DNA of 64,000 nt from Chengkuizengella sediminis (GCF_010078385.1 NZ_SIJC01000013.1:1-64000); one strand, 5' to 3'; positions 18,220 through 26,920 are shown, numbered from the stretch's first letter. The notes: generated from the letters alone by a model not told the origin. Numbers and translations are program-made.

Positions 18220-19479
18220 TTATGTATTTGTTCTTAATTTGAAAAATTCAATGGATTGTTGGAGTTGTGATGCTTTATGAGTCATTTGCTCTGATACACC
18301 AACCATTTCTTGAACGGATGATATTTGTTCGTTCATTGATGCTGAGACCTGTTCTGTACCTGCAGCAGATTGTTGTGTAATTGCAGATATATTTTCCATG
18401 GATTCAGATATTTTTTTAGCGCTAAGAAGCATAAGTTCACTTTCTTTTGAAAATTCATAAATTCGATCAGTAATAAACTGTATGCTATGTACAATTTCAC
18501 TAAAAACCTTTTCCGTTTCTTGAATCATTAACGTTTGATTTTTAACAGTCTCTTCATTTTTTTCTATATTCTCTATCGCTTGCTTAATGCCGTAGTCTAT
18601 ATTTTTAACAAGATTAAAAACTTCCTTAGTTGACTCAGTTGATTCCTCAGCTAAATTTCTTACTTCTTGTGCAACTACAGCAAAACCTTTACCATGTTCG
18701 CCTGCTCTTGCTGCCTCAATAGATGCATTTAAAGATAGGAGGTTTGTTTGTTCTGCAATTTCTGAGATCGTTTTCGTTATCTTAGATATGCCATCTGCTT
18801 GTTTAGCTAGTTCGTTTATAGTAGACGCTACATGGTTTGTTGCTTCTACAGTATCTTTCATACCAGCGCTTTGACTTTCTACTGCATTTCGTCCTTTGTC
18901 TACTAATTGTATCGTGTTTTGGGAATGTTTATTCATTTCATTTGTTGATACAGTATATGCGCTTACTTTACTTTCTATATTTTGGATAGATGTTGAAATG
19001 TTGGACACGTCCTCAGAAATTTCATTCGCTCCAGTAGCTAATTCGTTAGTAGATAAGTTTACTTGATCTAGTACATCACTTAGTGCTTTGTTTTTTAAAT
19101 ATATATTTCTACTTGAGTCTGATACTAACTTGGAAATATTAAGCGTGTCATGTAATGTATTATTCATTCTTTCTGACATCTTGTTAAATGCGTTAGCAAG
19201 TTCACCAATTGCATCATCTGATGAAATATATATTTTTTGTTGTAGGTCACCTTGAGCTATTTTTGTAGCTGCTTTGGAAACATTGTCTATAGATTCATTA
19301 ATCACTTTCTCTAATTTTAAAAGTATAGGGTAAATTACAGCTAATAAAAACACAATAATGAAGGAAACGAACAATTTGTTCTCAGAAAAAAAGATTGAAA
19401 CGAATGAAAATATAGCTAAAATGGAGTATACTCCGATTAATAGTTTATTTTTAACAGATAGCTCATAAAACCAGCTCAT
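18220..19479 (-). CDS. Methyl-accepting chemotaxis protein without an extracellular sensor domain
   Basis: This 419-aa protein has two adjacent membrane segments at about 12-28 and 32-50 with almost no loop between them. A HAMP domain follows (about 52-105), then a long MCP signalling coiled coil. The conserved tip is [20 protein letters not shown] followed by [20 protein letters not shown] (about 236-275). Lacking a Cache or four-helix sensor, it probably senses from the membrane or the cytoplasm. It signals through CheA/CheW. It is monocistronic, with AAGGAG before the start. Confidence 0.92.
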   Translation of the reverse strand: MSWFYELSVKNKLLIGVYSILAIFSFVSIFFSENKLFVSFIIVFLLAVIYPILLKLEKVINESIDNVSKAATKIAQGDLQQKIYISSDDAIGELANAFNKMSERMNNTLHDTLNISKLVSDSSRNIYLKNKALSDVLDQVNLSTNELATGANEISEDVSNISTSIQNIESKVSAYTVSTNEMNKHSQNTIQLVDKGRNAVESQSAGMKDTVEATNHVASTINELAKQADGISKITKTISEIAEQTNLLSLNASIEAARAGEHGKGFAVVAQEVRNLAEESTESTKEVFNLVKNIDYGIKQAIENIEKNEETVKNQTLMIQETEKVFSEIVHSIQFITDRIYEFSKESELMLLSAKKISESMENISAITQQSAAGTEQVSASMNEQISSVQEMVGVSEQMTHKASQLQQSIEFFKLRTNT

Positions 19480-19876
19480 ATCATCGACTCCTTAGGTAGT
19501 TGTTAAAATTTTCTGATATTATTATATCATTCTATTTTGAAAAAAGTCTATGAAGTTGTCAGAATTTGAAAAAATGTGACGAATCTGAAAGAGTTAATAG
19601 AATAATATTTACATTTTTATATTAATATATTATTATATGTATAAATATGTAATTTTCAAGTTTAGAATTTATATTTTAATTTATTGGTGAATCATATCCT
19701 AGTCTCATTTCCCCTGATTATGAAACTTCTGTATTTTTTTCTTCCGTCTTATCTAGATCACCACTTGAATAGTCTTAGTTTTAATTCCTAAAAGAAAGCA
19801 CAGTGTTTTTTTAAGAACACTCTTAACAGTGTTTATTTAACAATGCCAATAAAATAATGAAAAAGGAGAATAACTT
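19480..19876. other. AT-rich intergenic stretch with no recognised gene
   Basis: About 400 bases separate the divergent chemoreceptor and unknown-protein genes. It contains long A/T runs around 19600-19690 and AACACTCTTAACAGTGTT, a small inverted repeat at about 19816-19833. I see no reading frame with a ribosome site and no RNA family. Promoters for both flanking genes must lie here. Confidence 0.5.
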
Positions 19877-20257
19877 ATGTATATTGAGCAGTTGTCACTA
19901 GCGAGGCAGCTTGATTTGGTATTTGATGAAATTCAAGTTGAGTTAGGAAATTTAACCTCGGGAGTTGTATTTTTACAGATTCGAAATAATACTGTTGGTA
20001 AATTTGGCGTTATTCATGACCCAATAGAAGGAAATGATCGAGGATCTCTTGGAAACATTCATGGTTTAACGACTCAGCAAATATTTTCCTTTAAAAAGAT
20101 GGCAATTCAATCCTTGAAGTATAAAAATCATTGGACTCATGGGCAGATTTCCTTTGAATTTGCTTTGAAAAACAAAAACTTAGCAACGAGTTTTCAATTC
20201 GAATCTAACTACAACATGGCGAATTTGATGAACAAACCTCAGCAAAAGATATTATAA
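19877..20257 (+). CDS. Hypothetical protein, 126 aa
   Basis: I do not recognise this protein. It starts MYIEQLSLARQLDLVFDEIQ after a good AAAAGGAG site. It appears to be a compact soluble alpha/beta domain, with GVVFLQIRNNTVGKFGVIHD, an acidic GNDRGSLGNIHGLTTQQI stretch, and QISFEFALKNKNLATSFQFESNYNMA. There is no signal peptide, membrane segment or cysteine. A clear terminator follows, so it is a single-gene unit. Codon use looks like its neighbours. Confidence 0.7.
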   Translation: MYIEQLSLARQLDLVFDEIQVELGNLTSGVVFLQIRNNTVGKFGVIHDPIEGNDRGSLGNIHGLTTQQIFSFKKMAIQSLKYKNHWTHGQISFEFALKNKNLATSFQFESNYNMANLMNKPQQKIL

Positions 20258-20276
20258 AAGTTAACGAATATGATGT

Positions 20277-20321
20277 AAAATAACCGTTCTGTATTCATAA
20301 TGGGGTACAAACGGTTATTTC
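20277..20321 (+). terminator. Terminator of the 19877 gene
   Basis: AAAATAACCGTT pairs with AACGGTTATTT around a 20-base loop. The T-run is short. Confidence 0.65.
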
Positions 20322-20384
20322 CATTTCTCAGTGATTGGTATACTATTGTTGATACGTGGCTTACTTGAAAGGGTGTATAAAAAA

Positions 20385-20864
20385 ATGAAGCTAACTTATG
20401 ATCATTTGTCTTTGAATAAAGAGCTGCAAATTGTTCAAGCTGATGTATTTTTAGAAATAAACGATGATATTATTATTGATGAGCCGTTATGTATAGATGT
20501 GGGTTTACCTGCATTGCTTTTAAGTACATTGGAGGATACCTTTCCAGACCGATTTGCTTCAGCAACGGAGTGGGAGAAAACTCCTTTTTTTGTATGCGGA
20601 TGTGGTGATCCTGATTGCAGAGGATTTTCATTTGTAGTGAGACACAGGGATGACAAGAGTATTCAACTCATTGAAGTGGAAGAATCTGAAGGTGATATAC
20701 ATAAGGAAATGGACGAATATTTTGTTGATTTACTAGAATATCAAAAGATTGTTTATAAAATTGGAGATCAGTTTTTAGCATTTATTAAGGACCTAGCGTA
20801 TTCTCCTTATTTTAAAGACACCATACCAGTGATAGAGGATTTGATGAAACGTTTGAAAAAATAA
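20385..20864 (+). CDS. Hypothetical protein with a CGCGDPDCRG cysteine cluster
   Basis: I do not recognise this 159-aa protein. It starts MKLTYDHLSLNKELQIVQAD. Its most telling part is FFVCGCGDPDCRGFSFVVRH at about 69-88, three closely spaced cysteines that could bind zinc. The C-terminal half is helical and acidic. I preferred the ATG at 20385 over the upstream in-frame start at 20331, because GAAAGGGTG lies nearby and the upstream stretch overlaps the previous terminator. It precedes the trpS leader. Confidence 0.65.
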   Translation: MKLTYDHLSLNKELQIVQADVFLEINDDIIIDEPLCIDVGLPALLLSTLEDTFPDRFASATEWEKTPFFVCGCGDPDCRGFSFVVRHRDDKSIQLIEVEESEGDIHKEMDEYFVDLLEYQKIVYKIGDQFLAFIKDLAYSPYFKDTIPVIEDLMKRLKK

Positions 20865-20878
20865 TTGACCTTTGATAA

Positions 20879-20906
20879 TTGACATTTAAGAAATGTTGTG
20901 TATAAT
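20879..20906 (+). promoter_or_regulatory. Sigma-A promoter of the trpS leader
   Basis: A perfect TTGACA at 20879-20884 and a perfect TATAAT at 20901-20906 are 16 bases apart, with a TGTG extension before the -10. It begins the T-box transcript. Confidence 0.85.
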
Positions 20907-20919
20907 AATGAAATTAAAT

Positions 20920-21170
20920 CATACGATGCGATGAGAGGAAGAGTAAGAATACATCGTTGTTTATCAGAGAGCCGATATATGCTGAGAGTCGGTACAACAT
21001 GTTTTCTGAAATGGGTCCTTGAGCTTAATGTTGAACAAATTTTTTTTTAGTAGACTGCACGGAATTCCCCGTTATCGGAAATTAAGTTTTCTTTAGAATT
21101 TTTTAGTTTAAAGAAATAAATTAGGGTGGCACCACGGTCTTTCGTCCCTTTCGACGAAAGGCTTTTTTTG
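20920..21170 (+). promoter_or_regulatory. T-box riboswitch of trpS, tryptophan-specific
   Basis: The conserved T-box sequence AGGGTGGCACCACGG is at 21123-21137. It is followed by the terminator hairpin CTTTCGTCCCTTTCGACGAAAG (21139-21160) and a T-run. Upstream is Stem I, with the AGAGAG bulge near 20967. A specifier loop context CTGAAATGGGTCC places UGG, the tryptophan codon, at 21012-21014. Uncharged tRNA-Trp should pair with UGG and the T-box and allow read-through into trpS. The codon identity agrees with the downstream gene. Confidence 0.93.
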
Positions 21171-21250
21171 ACGTAAAGAAATGTGTAACTTTTCATCAAA
21201 TAAACTACCACATCCTTGTGGTAATTATCCATGAACTGGGAAAATGAGCC

Positions 21251-21264
21251 TCACTTTTGTGGGT
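21251..21264 (+). repeat. Dispersed intergenic repeat core (copy b)
   Basis: TCACTTTTGTGGGT followed by AGTTTTATGTTCAGAAT lies between the T-box terminator and the trpS start, so it is part of the read-through leader. Copy e at 62868 has the closely similar continuation CATATTATGTTAGAAT. A short hairpin, TACCACATCCTTGTGGTA, stands about 30 bases upstream. Confidence 0.6.
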
Positions 21265-21304
21265 AGTTTTATGTTCAGAATTATAAATATTAGGAGGTTA
21301 AAAA

Positions 21305-22291
21305 ATGAAACGAGTATTATCTGGTATACAGTCAAGTGGGAAATTAACAATCGGAAATTATATTGGTGCTTTACAAAATTATGTTAAGTTACAGAATACA
21401 CATGAATGTTTTTTTTCTATTGTAGACTTACACGCGATTACTGTGCCTCAAAAACCAGAAGATTTAAAAGAACAAACTGAAGCTGTAGCTGCATTATATT
21501 TTGCTTCAGGTGTAGATCCTGATAAGTCTAGTGTATTCGTTCAGTCTCATGTTCCTGCACATGCTGAATTAGGTTGGATCATGACAACATTATCTTATAT
21601 GGGGGAATTTGAAAGAATGACTCAATTTAAAGATAAGGCTGGAAAGCAAGATTCAATAGGAGTAGGTTTGTTCACATATCCTGGTCTGATGGCTGCTGAT
21701 ATATTACTTTATAATGCTGATCTCGTACCTGTAGGAGATGATCAAAAGCAACATCTTGAACTAACAAGAGATTTAGCAAATCGTTTTAATCAACGTTTTG
21801 GTGAGTACTTGAAGATTCCAGAACCATATATTCCTGAAGTTGGTGCGAGAATCATGTCTTTAGATGATGGCTCAATTAAAATGAGTAAAAGTAATCCTAA
21901 TTCAAATAGTTATATTGCGATGTTAGATGAACCCGATGTGTTACGTAAAAAAATCAAAAGGGCAACAACGGATTCTGGGAGAGATGTTTTATTTGATCCA
22001 GTAAATAAACCTGAAATTAGTAATTTAATGACGGTTTACTCCTATTGCTCTAACTTAAGTATAAAAGAAATCGAAAAGGAATACGAAGGAAAAGGATATG
22101 GTCCATTTAAAAAGGATTTAGCAGAACATGTTGTAGCTACTTTTGAGCCTATCCAACAACGTTATAAAGAGATTCGCTCCTCAGGTGAATTAAGTAAGTA
22201 TTTAAAACAAGGTGCCGAACAGGCTACTGATGTAGCTAACGAAACTTTAAGGGAAATAAAGAAAAAAATGGGTTTTGTTTTACCAAATTAA
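21305..22291 (+). CDS. trpS: Tryptophan--tRNA ligase
   Basis: This 328-aa class I synthetase charges tRNA-Trp. The HIGH-like motif appears as SGKLTIGNYIGAL (about 11-23) and KMSKS as SIKMSKSNPNS (about 193-203). Other family residues include GLFTYPGLMAADILLYNADLVPVGDDQ. Length is normal. The start follows TTAGGAGG. Expression is controlled by the T-box upstream, whose specifier reads UGG. Confidence 0.96.
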   Translation: MKRVLSGIQSSGKLTIGNYIGALQNYVKLQNTHECFFSIVDLHAITVPQKPEDLKEQTEAVAALYFASGVDPDKSSVFVQSHVPAHAELGWIMTTLSYMGEFERMTQFKDKAGKQDSIGVGLFTYPGLMAADILLYNADLVPVGDDQKQHLELTRDLANRFNQRFGEYLKIPEPYIPEVGARIMSLDDGSIKMSKSNPNSNSYIAMLDEPDVLRKKIKRATTDSGRDVLFDPVNKPEISNLMTVYSYCSNLSIKEIEKEYEGKGYGPFKKDLAEHVVATFEPIQQRYKEIRSSGELSKYLKQGAEQATDVANETLREIKKKMGFVLPN

Positions 22292-22297
22292 TGACTA

Positions 22298-22477
22298 TCA
22301 ATGATTATTCTTTTTTCTAATTTTTGCTTTTACCTTAAAACCCATTCCGACGGTTAAAAATGATAAAAATAAAAAAAGTAATGCCAATAGAGATTGTTGA
22401 TAACTTAATGCGACACCTGTTAAAACCAAGAACAGTACACCAATAATAGAAAAAAGTAGGGCGGTTTTTTTACTCAT
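22298..22477 (-). CDS. Small membrane protein, YlaF/DUF5325-like
   Basis: This 59-aa protein has two membrane segments (about 6-24 and 26-45) and a basic tail ending KAKIRKKNNH. The layout and the FLTVGMGFKVKAKIR region resemble DUF5325 (YlaF) proteins. I took the ATG at 22477, which follows AAAGGTGAG; an upstream in-frame GTG sits inside that site. It is convergent with trpS. Function unknown. Confidence 0.65.
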   Translation of the reverse strand: MSKKTALLFSIIGVLFLVLTGVALSYQQSLLALLFLFLSFLTVGMGFKVKAKIRKKNNH

Positions 22478-22512
22478 AATATGACTCACCTTTCATGATA
22501 TGAAAATAATAT

Positions 22513-22542
22513 GAATAGTTTTTTTCAAATGTTAACATAATA
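22513..22542 (+). promoter_or_regulatory. Sigma-G/sigma-F type forespore promoter of the SASP gene
   Basis: GAATA at 22513-22517 and CATAATA at 22536-22542 are exactly 18 bases apart. This fits the known sigma-G consensus GHATR-N18-CATWHTA at every position. It lies about 50 bases before the SASP start codon. Confidence 0.8.
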
Positions 22543-22594
22543 GTGATACAAGCAGCTTGTAAAAACAACATAGATTTGAAAGGAGTGCTCATCA

Positions 22595-22813
22595 ATGTCA
22601 AGATCTCGTAGCAGTAATCAACTAGTAGTACCTCAATCTACTGCAGCATTAAATCAATTAAAATTTGAAGTAGCACAGGAGTTAGGTATTCAGATTCCTC
22701 AAGACGGTTACTATGGTAACATGGCTACTCGTGATACAGGTACAATTGGTGGATACATGACACGTCACTTAGTACAAATTGCCGAGCAAACATTAGCAGG
22801 TAGACAACCTTAA
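22595..22813 (+). CDS. Alpha/beta-type small acid-soluble spore protein
   Basis: This 72-aa protein has the family signature: LVVPQSTAALNQLKFEVAQE with the GPR-protease site region (K-F-E-V-A), then IGGYMTRHLVQIAEQ. These proteins coat DNA in the dormant spore core and supply amino acids at germination. The start follows AAAGGAGTG, and a matching forespore promoter lies upstream. Confidence 0.95.
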   Translation: MSRSRSSNQLVVPQSTAALNQLKFEVAQELGIQIPQDGYYGNMATRDTGTIGGYMTRHLVQIAEQTLAGRQP

Positions 22814-22832
22814 TAGTAAAATAAAAGTAACA

Positions 22833-22866
22833 AAAGCTCAAGGGATTAAATCCCTTGGGCTTTTTA
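22833..22866 (+). terminator. Terminator of the SASP gene
   Basis: AAAAGCTCAAGGGATT pairs with AATCCCTTGGGCTTTTT. A T-run is included in the stem end. Confidence 0.85.
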
Positions 22867-22894
22867 TGTTTTACACTTTGTATTTTGGGTATAT

Positions 22895-23884
22895 TCACAT
22901 TTCATGCAATCCAAGACGTTTGTTTAACTTATCTTCATTTAACCATCCTACATATGACCTAATTGGGGTATAATCTTTTTTCATTAGTAAAACACCCACA
23001 AATGGATATTGTTTTCGATGTCGATAACGTACATCAAACCATCGAACTTCAAATCCCCAAGCGTGTTGTATAATGTCTGAACATGCGTACTGAGAACTGA
23101 AATACAAAAAAGAAGCGATATCAGAATTCTTTTTTGAAATTTCAATGGCGGGATGTGTTTCACATTGTACTTTATCTATCCATTGTATATTTCCATTACT
23201 TTTTAACTCGCCTAGAATGTGAACATTATTTTTGTTTTTTTTAACGATGTTCCATTCAGATAGATGAATAGTTGGAATGAGCATGTAAGATTCATCTTTT
23301 TGATAGTGTTTGTCTTTTTTATAAAGGTTTTTTTGCAAAAAATAATGTACTGCGGTTCGCCAAATATAATATACAATTAAAAAGCCATATAATATTGGAA
23401 ATAAAAATGTAGATTCACCGATATGGAATACCCAAAGGATTAGGGCAATGACATGAGAGAAAAATATAATGGGATCAAAAATATGGATAATATTCCAAGA
23501 AATCCATTTATCCGAGATAGGTCTTAATGCTTGTGTCCCATAAGTATTAAATAAATCTGAAAAAACATGTACACATACCGCTATGAAAACCCATAACAAT
23601 ACATGAAGAATGGGAGTGGGCTGAAAAATGAGAAAAATAAGCCCCGTGATCAAAAAAGTCCAAATGAAGAGAGCAGGTAATGAATGAGACAACCCTCTGT
23701 GATTTTTTATATAAGCACCATTACTTTTGAATCTATATAACCCATCAGCATCTGGGGCTTGTGAACCTAATACAGTTCCAACTAATACAGCTATAAATAA
23801 ATTAGGATCATTTGAAACAGCAGGATCAATCGTTGCTAAACCAGCTAATCCTAAACCTACTACAAAATGAGTACCAGAATCCAA
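22895..23884 (-). CDS. yfhP: YfhP-like membrane-bound metal-dependent hydrolase (YdjM/DUF457 family)
   Basis: This 329-aa protein begins LDSGTHFVVGLGLAGLATIDP. It carries the membrane-hydrolase metal residues in GTVLGSQAPDADGLYR, KNHRGLSHSLPAL and CVHVFSDLFNTYGTQAL. Four to five membrane segments lie in the first 190 residues, and a soluble C-terminal domain follows. B. subtilis YfhP was listed as a regulator of yfhQRS, but the fold is a membrane hydrolase. The chosen start is TTG at 23884, behind CAGGAGGG. Confidence 0.85.
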   Translation of the reverse strand: MDSGTHFVVGLGLAGLATIDPAVSNDPNLFIAVLVGTVLGSQAPDADGLYRFKSNGAYIKNHRGLSHSLPALFIWTFLITGLIFLIFQPTPILHVLLWVFIAVCVHVFSDLFNTYGTQALRPISDKWISWNIIHIFDPIIFFSHVIALILWVFHIGESTFLFPILYGFLIVYYIWRTAVHYFLQKNLYKKDKHYQKDESYMLIPTIHLSEWNIVKKNKNNVHILGELKSNGNIQWIDKVQCETHPAIEISKKNSDIASFLYFSSQYACSDIIQHAWGFEVRWFDVRYRHRKQYPFVGVLLMKKDYTPIRSYVGWLNEDKLNKRLGLHEM

Positions 23885-24004
23885 TATGGCTCCCTCCTGT
23901 ATAAGCAAAATATCTTCATCTTTATTCTTTATCTTTACTCTTTATCTTTATCCTGTTCCGTTACTAATAATCATGTACCCAAGATATTTAATTTATTTAG
24001 AGTG

Positions 24005-24042
24005 AAAAGACCCATTTATCAATATGATAAATGGGTCTTTTA
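24005..24042 (-). terminator. Terminator of the cwlJ-gerQ unit
   Basis: AAAAGACCCATTTATCA pairs with TGATAAATGGGTCTTTT. It lies just past the gerQ stop on the minus strand. Confidence 0.8.
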
Positions 24043-24079
24043 TGTTCTTACAGTATATGTTTTTTTATTAACCTTGTGC

Positions 24080-24568
24080 TCAATAAGTTGGAATATAATT
24101 TAATTCTTCATCGAAAGTAATATAATCTAAATTCACCATAAGCAGTAAGTATCTTTTTCCTGTGTCACGATCGCTAATCACAATGTGATCTCTACCAGCT
24201 GCTTCAAGCACTCCTTTAAACACTTTCGCATTCCACTCAGAGTTATTTTCATATGTCATATAAATCATTGCTTCTTTTCCTAAATTTAACCGTAAAATAT
24301 TTTCAATATAAGAAACTTCCATTGGTAATTGACCTGGTGGTGTGAACTCCGACATAGCTGGTGCAGAACTTGCGAGAACTGAGCCGCTTGGAGCATATGG
24401 TCCTGACATAGATGCAGGCATAGATGCAGGCATAGATCCATGCATCATATTAGCGTACTGTGCAGGCATCGCCATTGGATTAGCGGCAGGCATCGCCATT
24501 GGATTAACGTGCGATGGCATCACATTAGAATACTGCTGAGCCATTGCGTTATAATTATTTCCATTCAT
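24080..24568 (-). CDS. gerQ: Spore coat protein GerQ
   Basis: The C-terminal half of this 162-aa protein is typical GerQ: MEVSYIENILRLNLGKEAMI, MTYENNSEWNAKVFKGVLEA, then GRDHIVISDRDTGKRYLL and LDYITFDEELNY. GerQ is a coat protein cross-linked by transglutaminase and needed to hold CwlJ in the spore. The N-terminal half (about 12-60) is a Met/Pro/Ala-rich low-complexity region with a duplicated 24-base unit (PMAMPAAN, PMAMPAQ) and further MPAS repeats. The start follows AAGGAGG. It lies directly downstream of cwlJ. Confidence 0.95.
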   Translation of the reverse strand: MNGNNYNAMAQQYSNVMPSHVNPMAMPAANPMAMPAQYANMMHGSMPASMPASMSGPYAPSGSVLASSAPAMSEFTPPGQLPMEVSYIENILRLNLGKEAMIYMTYENNSEWNAKVFKGVLEAAGRDHIVISDRDTGKRYLLLMVNLDYITFDEELNYIPTY

Positions 24569-24612
24569 TTGTTAAATCCTCCTTTAAAATATAAATATAA
24601 AATGATTACATG

Positions 24613-25035
24613 TTAGTACACACTCGGACAAACACTTTGTAGAGGTGTAAAAAAGCAATGAGCTTTATATCTCCCAGAATTATATTGGTCATACCATTGA
24701 GATGGACATGCACCTTCTGGTCTAAAAAACCATAAAGAATTCGTTGAAGGATGGAATCTTTCACCATTAATTACCCTTTGGGCTAAACGGATATCTTTAT
24801 CCCTTGCTTTTTGGTAAAAGTATCCTTTTATCGTAGCTTCATATCCACCTGGTCTTTGAAACACCATTCGATTCATATTTCGAATATCTTTAAAATCTAA
24901 ACAATCTGCTCTTATTCTGTTTACGCCAACATTTCCAACCATTAACATTCCTAATTCGCCTTCACCTTCTGCTTCAGCCCTCATTAATCTTGCTAATAAC
25001 TTGACATCTTCACTATTTGCTTTAATGACCGCCAT
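24613..25035 (-). CDS. cwlJ: Spore cortex-lytic enzyme CwlJ
   Basis: This 140-aa cell-wall hydrolase of the SleB/CwlJ family lacks a signal peptide, as expected for CwlJ, which is loaded into the coat from the mother cell. Conserved stretches are LLARLMRAEAEGEGELGMLM, GNVGVNRIRADCLDFKDI and WFFRPEGACPSQWYDQYNSG. The likely catalytic Glu lies in the RAEAEGE motif. It degrades cortex during Ca-DPA-triggered germination. It precedes gerQ by 44 bases, the usual pair. Confidence 0.95.
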   Translation of the reverse strand: MAVIKANSEDVKLLARLMRAEAEGEGELGMLMVGNVGVNRIRADCLDFKDIRNMNRMVFQRPGGYEATIKGYFYQKARDKDIRLAQRVINGERFHPSTNSLWFFRPEGACPSQWYDQYNSGRYKAHCFFTPLQSVCPSVY

Positions 25036-25259
25036 ATGTTTATGTCCATCCTTTCAATAAGGTATATTAAAAAGGAATCGTCTTTTCATGTAAACAAACA
25101 ATTCAATACATTAATATAATTATGGAATACTGCTTGACAACATGACAAATAAATTTGCGTCTAAAATATGAATAAAGAATCGATTTTGTTGTCAAATGGT
25201 TTGCAGACTGATATGATTAAAGATATGTTTTTTTACGCTCTAAGGAGGGTTATAGATAG

Positions 25260-26183
25260 GTGGGTAAACAGTTAGATGTGCAAGTGATGAATGAATCAAT
25301 CTCTGATTCTGTAGACATAGAAAAAGTTTCTTGGAGAGATTTTGTTCAGCTAACAAAACCAGGAATCATTAGATCTAATCTTATTGCAGCATTTGGTGGG
25401 TTTTGGCTTGCATCACAATGGGATATCAATTGGTTCATTTTCGCTTATATGATGCTTGGAACAGCTTTGATCATGGCATCAGGTTGTGTTTTAAACAACT
25501 TTTTGGATAGAGATTTTGATGAGAAAATGGAGAGGACAAAAGGACGTTCCCTACCAGCAGGAAGAATTCATCCAAGAGTTGTGCTTTGGTATGGGATTGT
25601 TTTAGGCATTATAGGTCTATTAGTTCTATACTTTTTGGTTAATCCTATTTCAGCTTTATTAGGTTTTATTGGATTTTTTGTTTATGTTTTTGTTTATACA
25701 ATGTGGTTAAAGAGAAGCTCTACATGGAGTACGTCTGTCGGAGGAATTTCTGGAGCAATGCCTCCTGTTTTAGGATATTGCGCAGTGACCAACGAAGTAG
25801 ATCCTGGAGCTTGGTTACTTTTTGCCTTATTATTTTTATGGCAGCCACCACATTTTTGGGCGTTAGGTATTAGACGTAAAGAGGAATACAGAGCTGCTGG
25901 ATTTCCATTGTTGCCTGTAGTAAAGGGAGTAAAAAGAACAAAAATTCAAATGCTGCCATATGTATTACTTTTAATACCTGTAAATATCATGTTTTATGTT
26001 TTTGGATACGTAGGAATGATCTATTTAATTGTCTCTATTTTATTAAGTATAATTTGGCTTATGTACTGCATAGCAGGATTTGTCACTAAAGATAATGATA
26101 AATGGGCAAGAAAAGTATTTCTCTTTTCGATTAATTACTTGATGATTAATTTCTTTGTGATGATTATAAATACTACAAGTTAG
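25260..26183 (+). CDS. ctaB: Protoheme IX farnesyltransferase (heme O synthase)
   Basis: This 307-aa UbiA-family membrane enzyme adds a farnesyl chain to heme B. It has about eight to nine membrane segments and the prenyl-diphosphate motif NNFLDRDFDEKMERTKGRSL (about 81-100). The second motif and LFLWQPPHFWALGIRRKEEY are also present. The start is GTG behind AAGGAGG. The Sco gene follows 10 bases later. Its partner ctaA is about 20 kb away instead of adjacent as in B. subtilis. Confidence 0.93.
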   Translation: MGKQLDVQVMNESISDSVDIEKVSWRDFVQLTKPGIIRSNLIAAFGGFWLASQWDINWFIFAYMMLGTALIMASGCVLNNFLDRDFDEKMERTKGRSLPAGRIHPRVVLWYGIVLGIIGLLVLYFLVNPISALLGFIGFFVYVFVYTMWLKRSSTWSTSVGGISGAMPPVLGYCAVTNEVDPGAWLLFALLFLWQPPHFWALGIRRKEEYRAAGFPLLPVVKGVKRTKIQMLPYVLLLIPVNIMFYVFGYVGMIYLIVSILLSIIWLMYCIAGFVTKDNDKWARKVFLFSINYLMINFFVMIINTTS

Positions 26184-26193
26184 GTGAAAATAT

Positions 26194-26829
26194 ATGAATC
26201 GAAAAAAATGGTTGCAAATAACTTATTTTAGTGTGATGGGCATTTTAATCATTGGGATGTCAGCTTATTTAATATATAATTGGCTTCCAGAATCAAAGTC
26301 AGAAGTAAGTTTTATAACGGAAGAGAATACTAAAAAAGCCCCTCCATTTGAATTAGAAAATATTGATGGAAGTACCGTATCGCTAGAGGATACTGATGGA
26401 AAAGTAAGGTTAGTATATTTTTATTTTTCAACTTGTGTTGATGTTTGTCCACCAACAACTCACCTGCTTTCACAAGTGCAGGAGCGACTAAAGGAAGAAG
26501 GGGTATTTGGAAATGAAATGGCTATGTTTTCTATTACCTTTGATCCTGAAAGAGATACTCGTGAGAGGTTAATTGAATTCTCAAGCGTATATCATGCAGA
26601 CCCATCAGGCTGGTATTTTTTACGTGGTGAAGAGCAGTATTCAAGAGATCTAGCTACAGAATACGGAATAAGTATAATGGAATTAGAAGGTGGAGATTTT
26701 GGTCATACAAATTTCTATGTTTTAATCGATAAAGAGGGGAATATTAAAAAATACCTTCCCATTAAAGATGATTTATCTGTAGAGGAAAATGTTGATTATA
26801 TTGTAGAACATATAGAAGCATTATTATAA
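26194..26829 (+). CDS. SCO1/SenC family copper chaperone of cytochrome oxidase
   Basis: This 211-aa protein has an N-terminal membrane anchor (about 9-28) and an external thioredoxin-like domain. The copper/redox motif is FSTCVDVCPPT (CxxxCP, about 78-88), with the distal His in DFGHTNFYVLID. B. subtilis Sco (YpmQ) builds the CuA site of cytochrome c oxidase. It sits ten bases after ctaB, so both likely serve heme-copper oxidase assembly. A terminator follows. Confidence 0.92.
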   Translation: MNRKKWLQITYFSVMGILIIGMSAYLIYNWLPESKSEVSFITEENTKKAPPFELENIDGSTVSLEDTDGKVRLVYFYFSTCVDVCPPTTHLLSQVQERLKEEGVFGNEMAMFSITFDPERDTRERLIEFSSVYHADPSGWYFLRGEEQYSRDLATEYGISIMELEGGDFGHTNFYVLIDKEGNIKKYLPIKDDLSVEENVDYIVEHIEALL

Positions 26830-26848
26830 TATTAAGTGTAATTAAATG

Positions 26849-26882
26849 AAAAACAGCCATTAGATAGTGGCTGTTTTTTTAC
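26849..26882 (+). terminator. Terminator of ctaB-sco
   Basis: AAAAACAGCCATTAG pairs with TAGTGGCTGTTTTTTT. The T-run is clear. Confidence 0.87.
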
Positions 26883-26920
26883 ATTTTAAGAATTAAAAAA
26901 TGGTAATAGAGATTTTGTAA

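Noticed and set aside
19560-19700. AT-rich region as a replication origin
   Set aside because: No DnaA-box cluster or origin genes are visible.
24342-24539. 65-aa open frame antisense to gerQ
   Set aside because: It arises from the low-complexity Met/Pro/Ala repeat and has no ribosome site.
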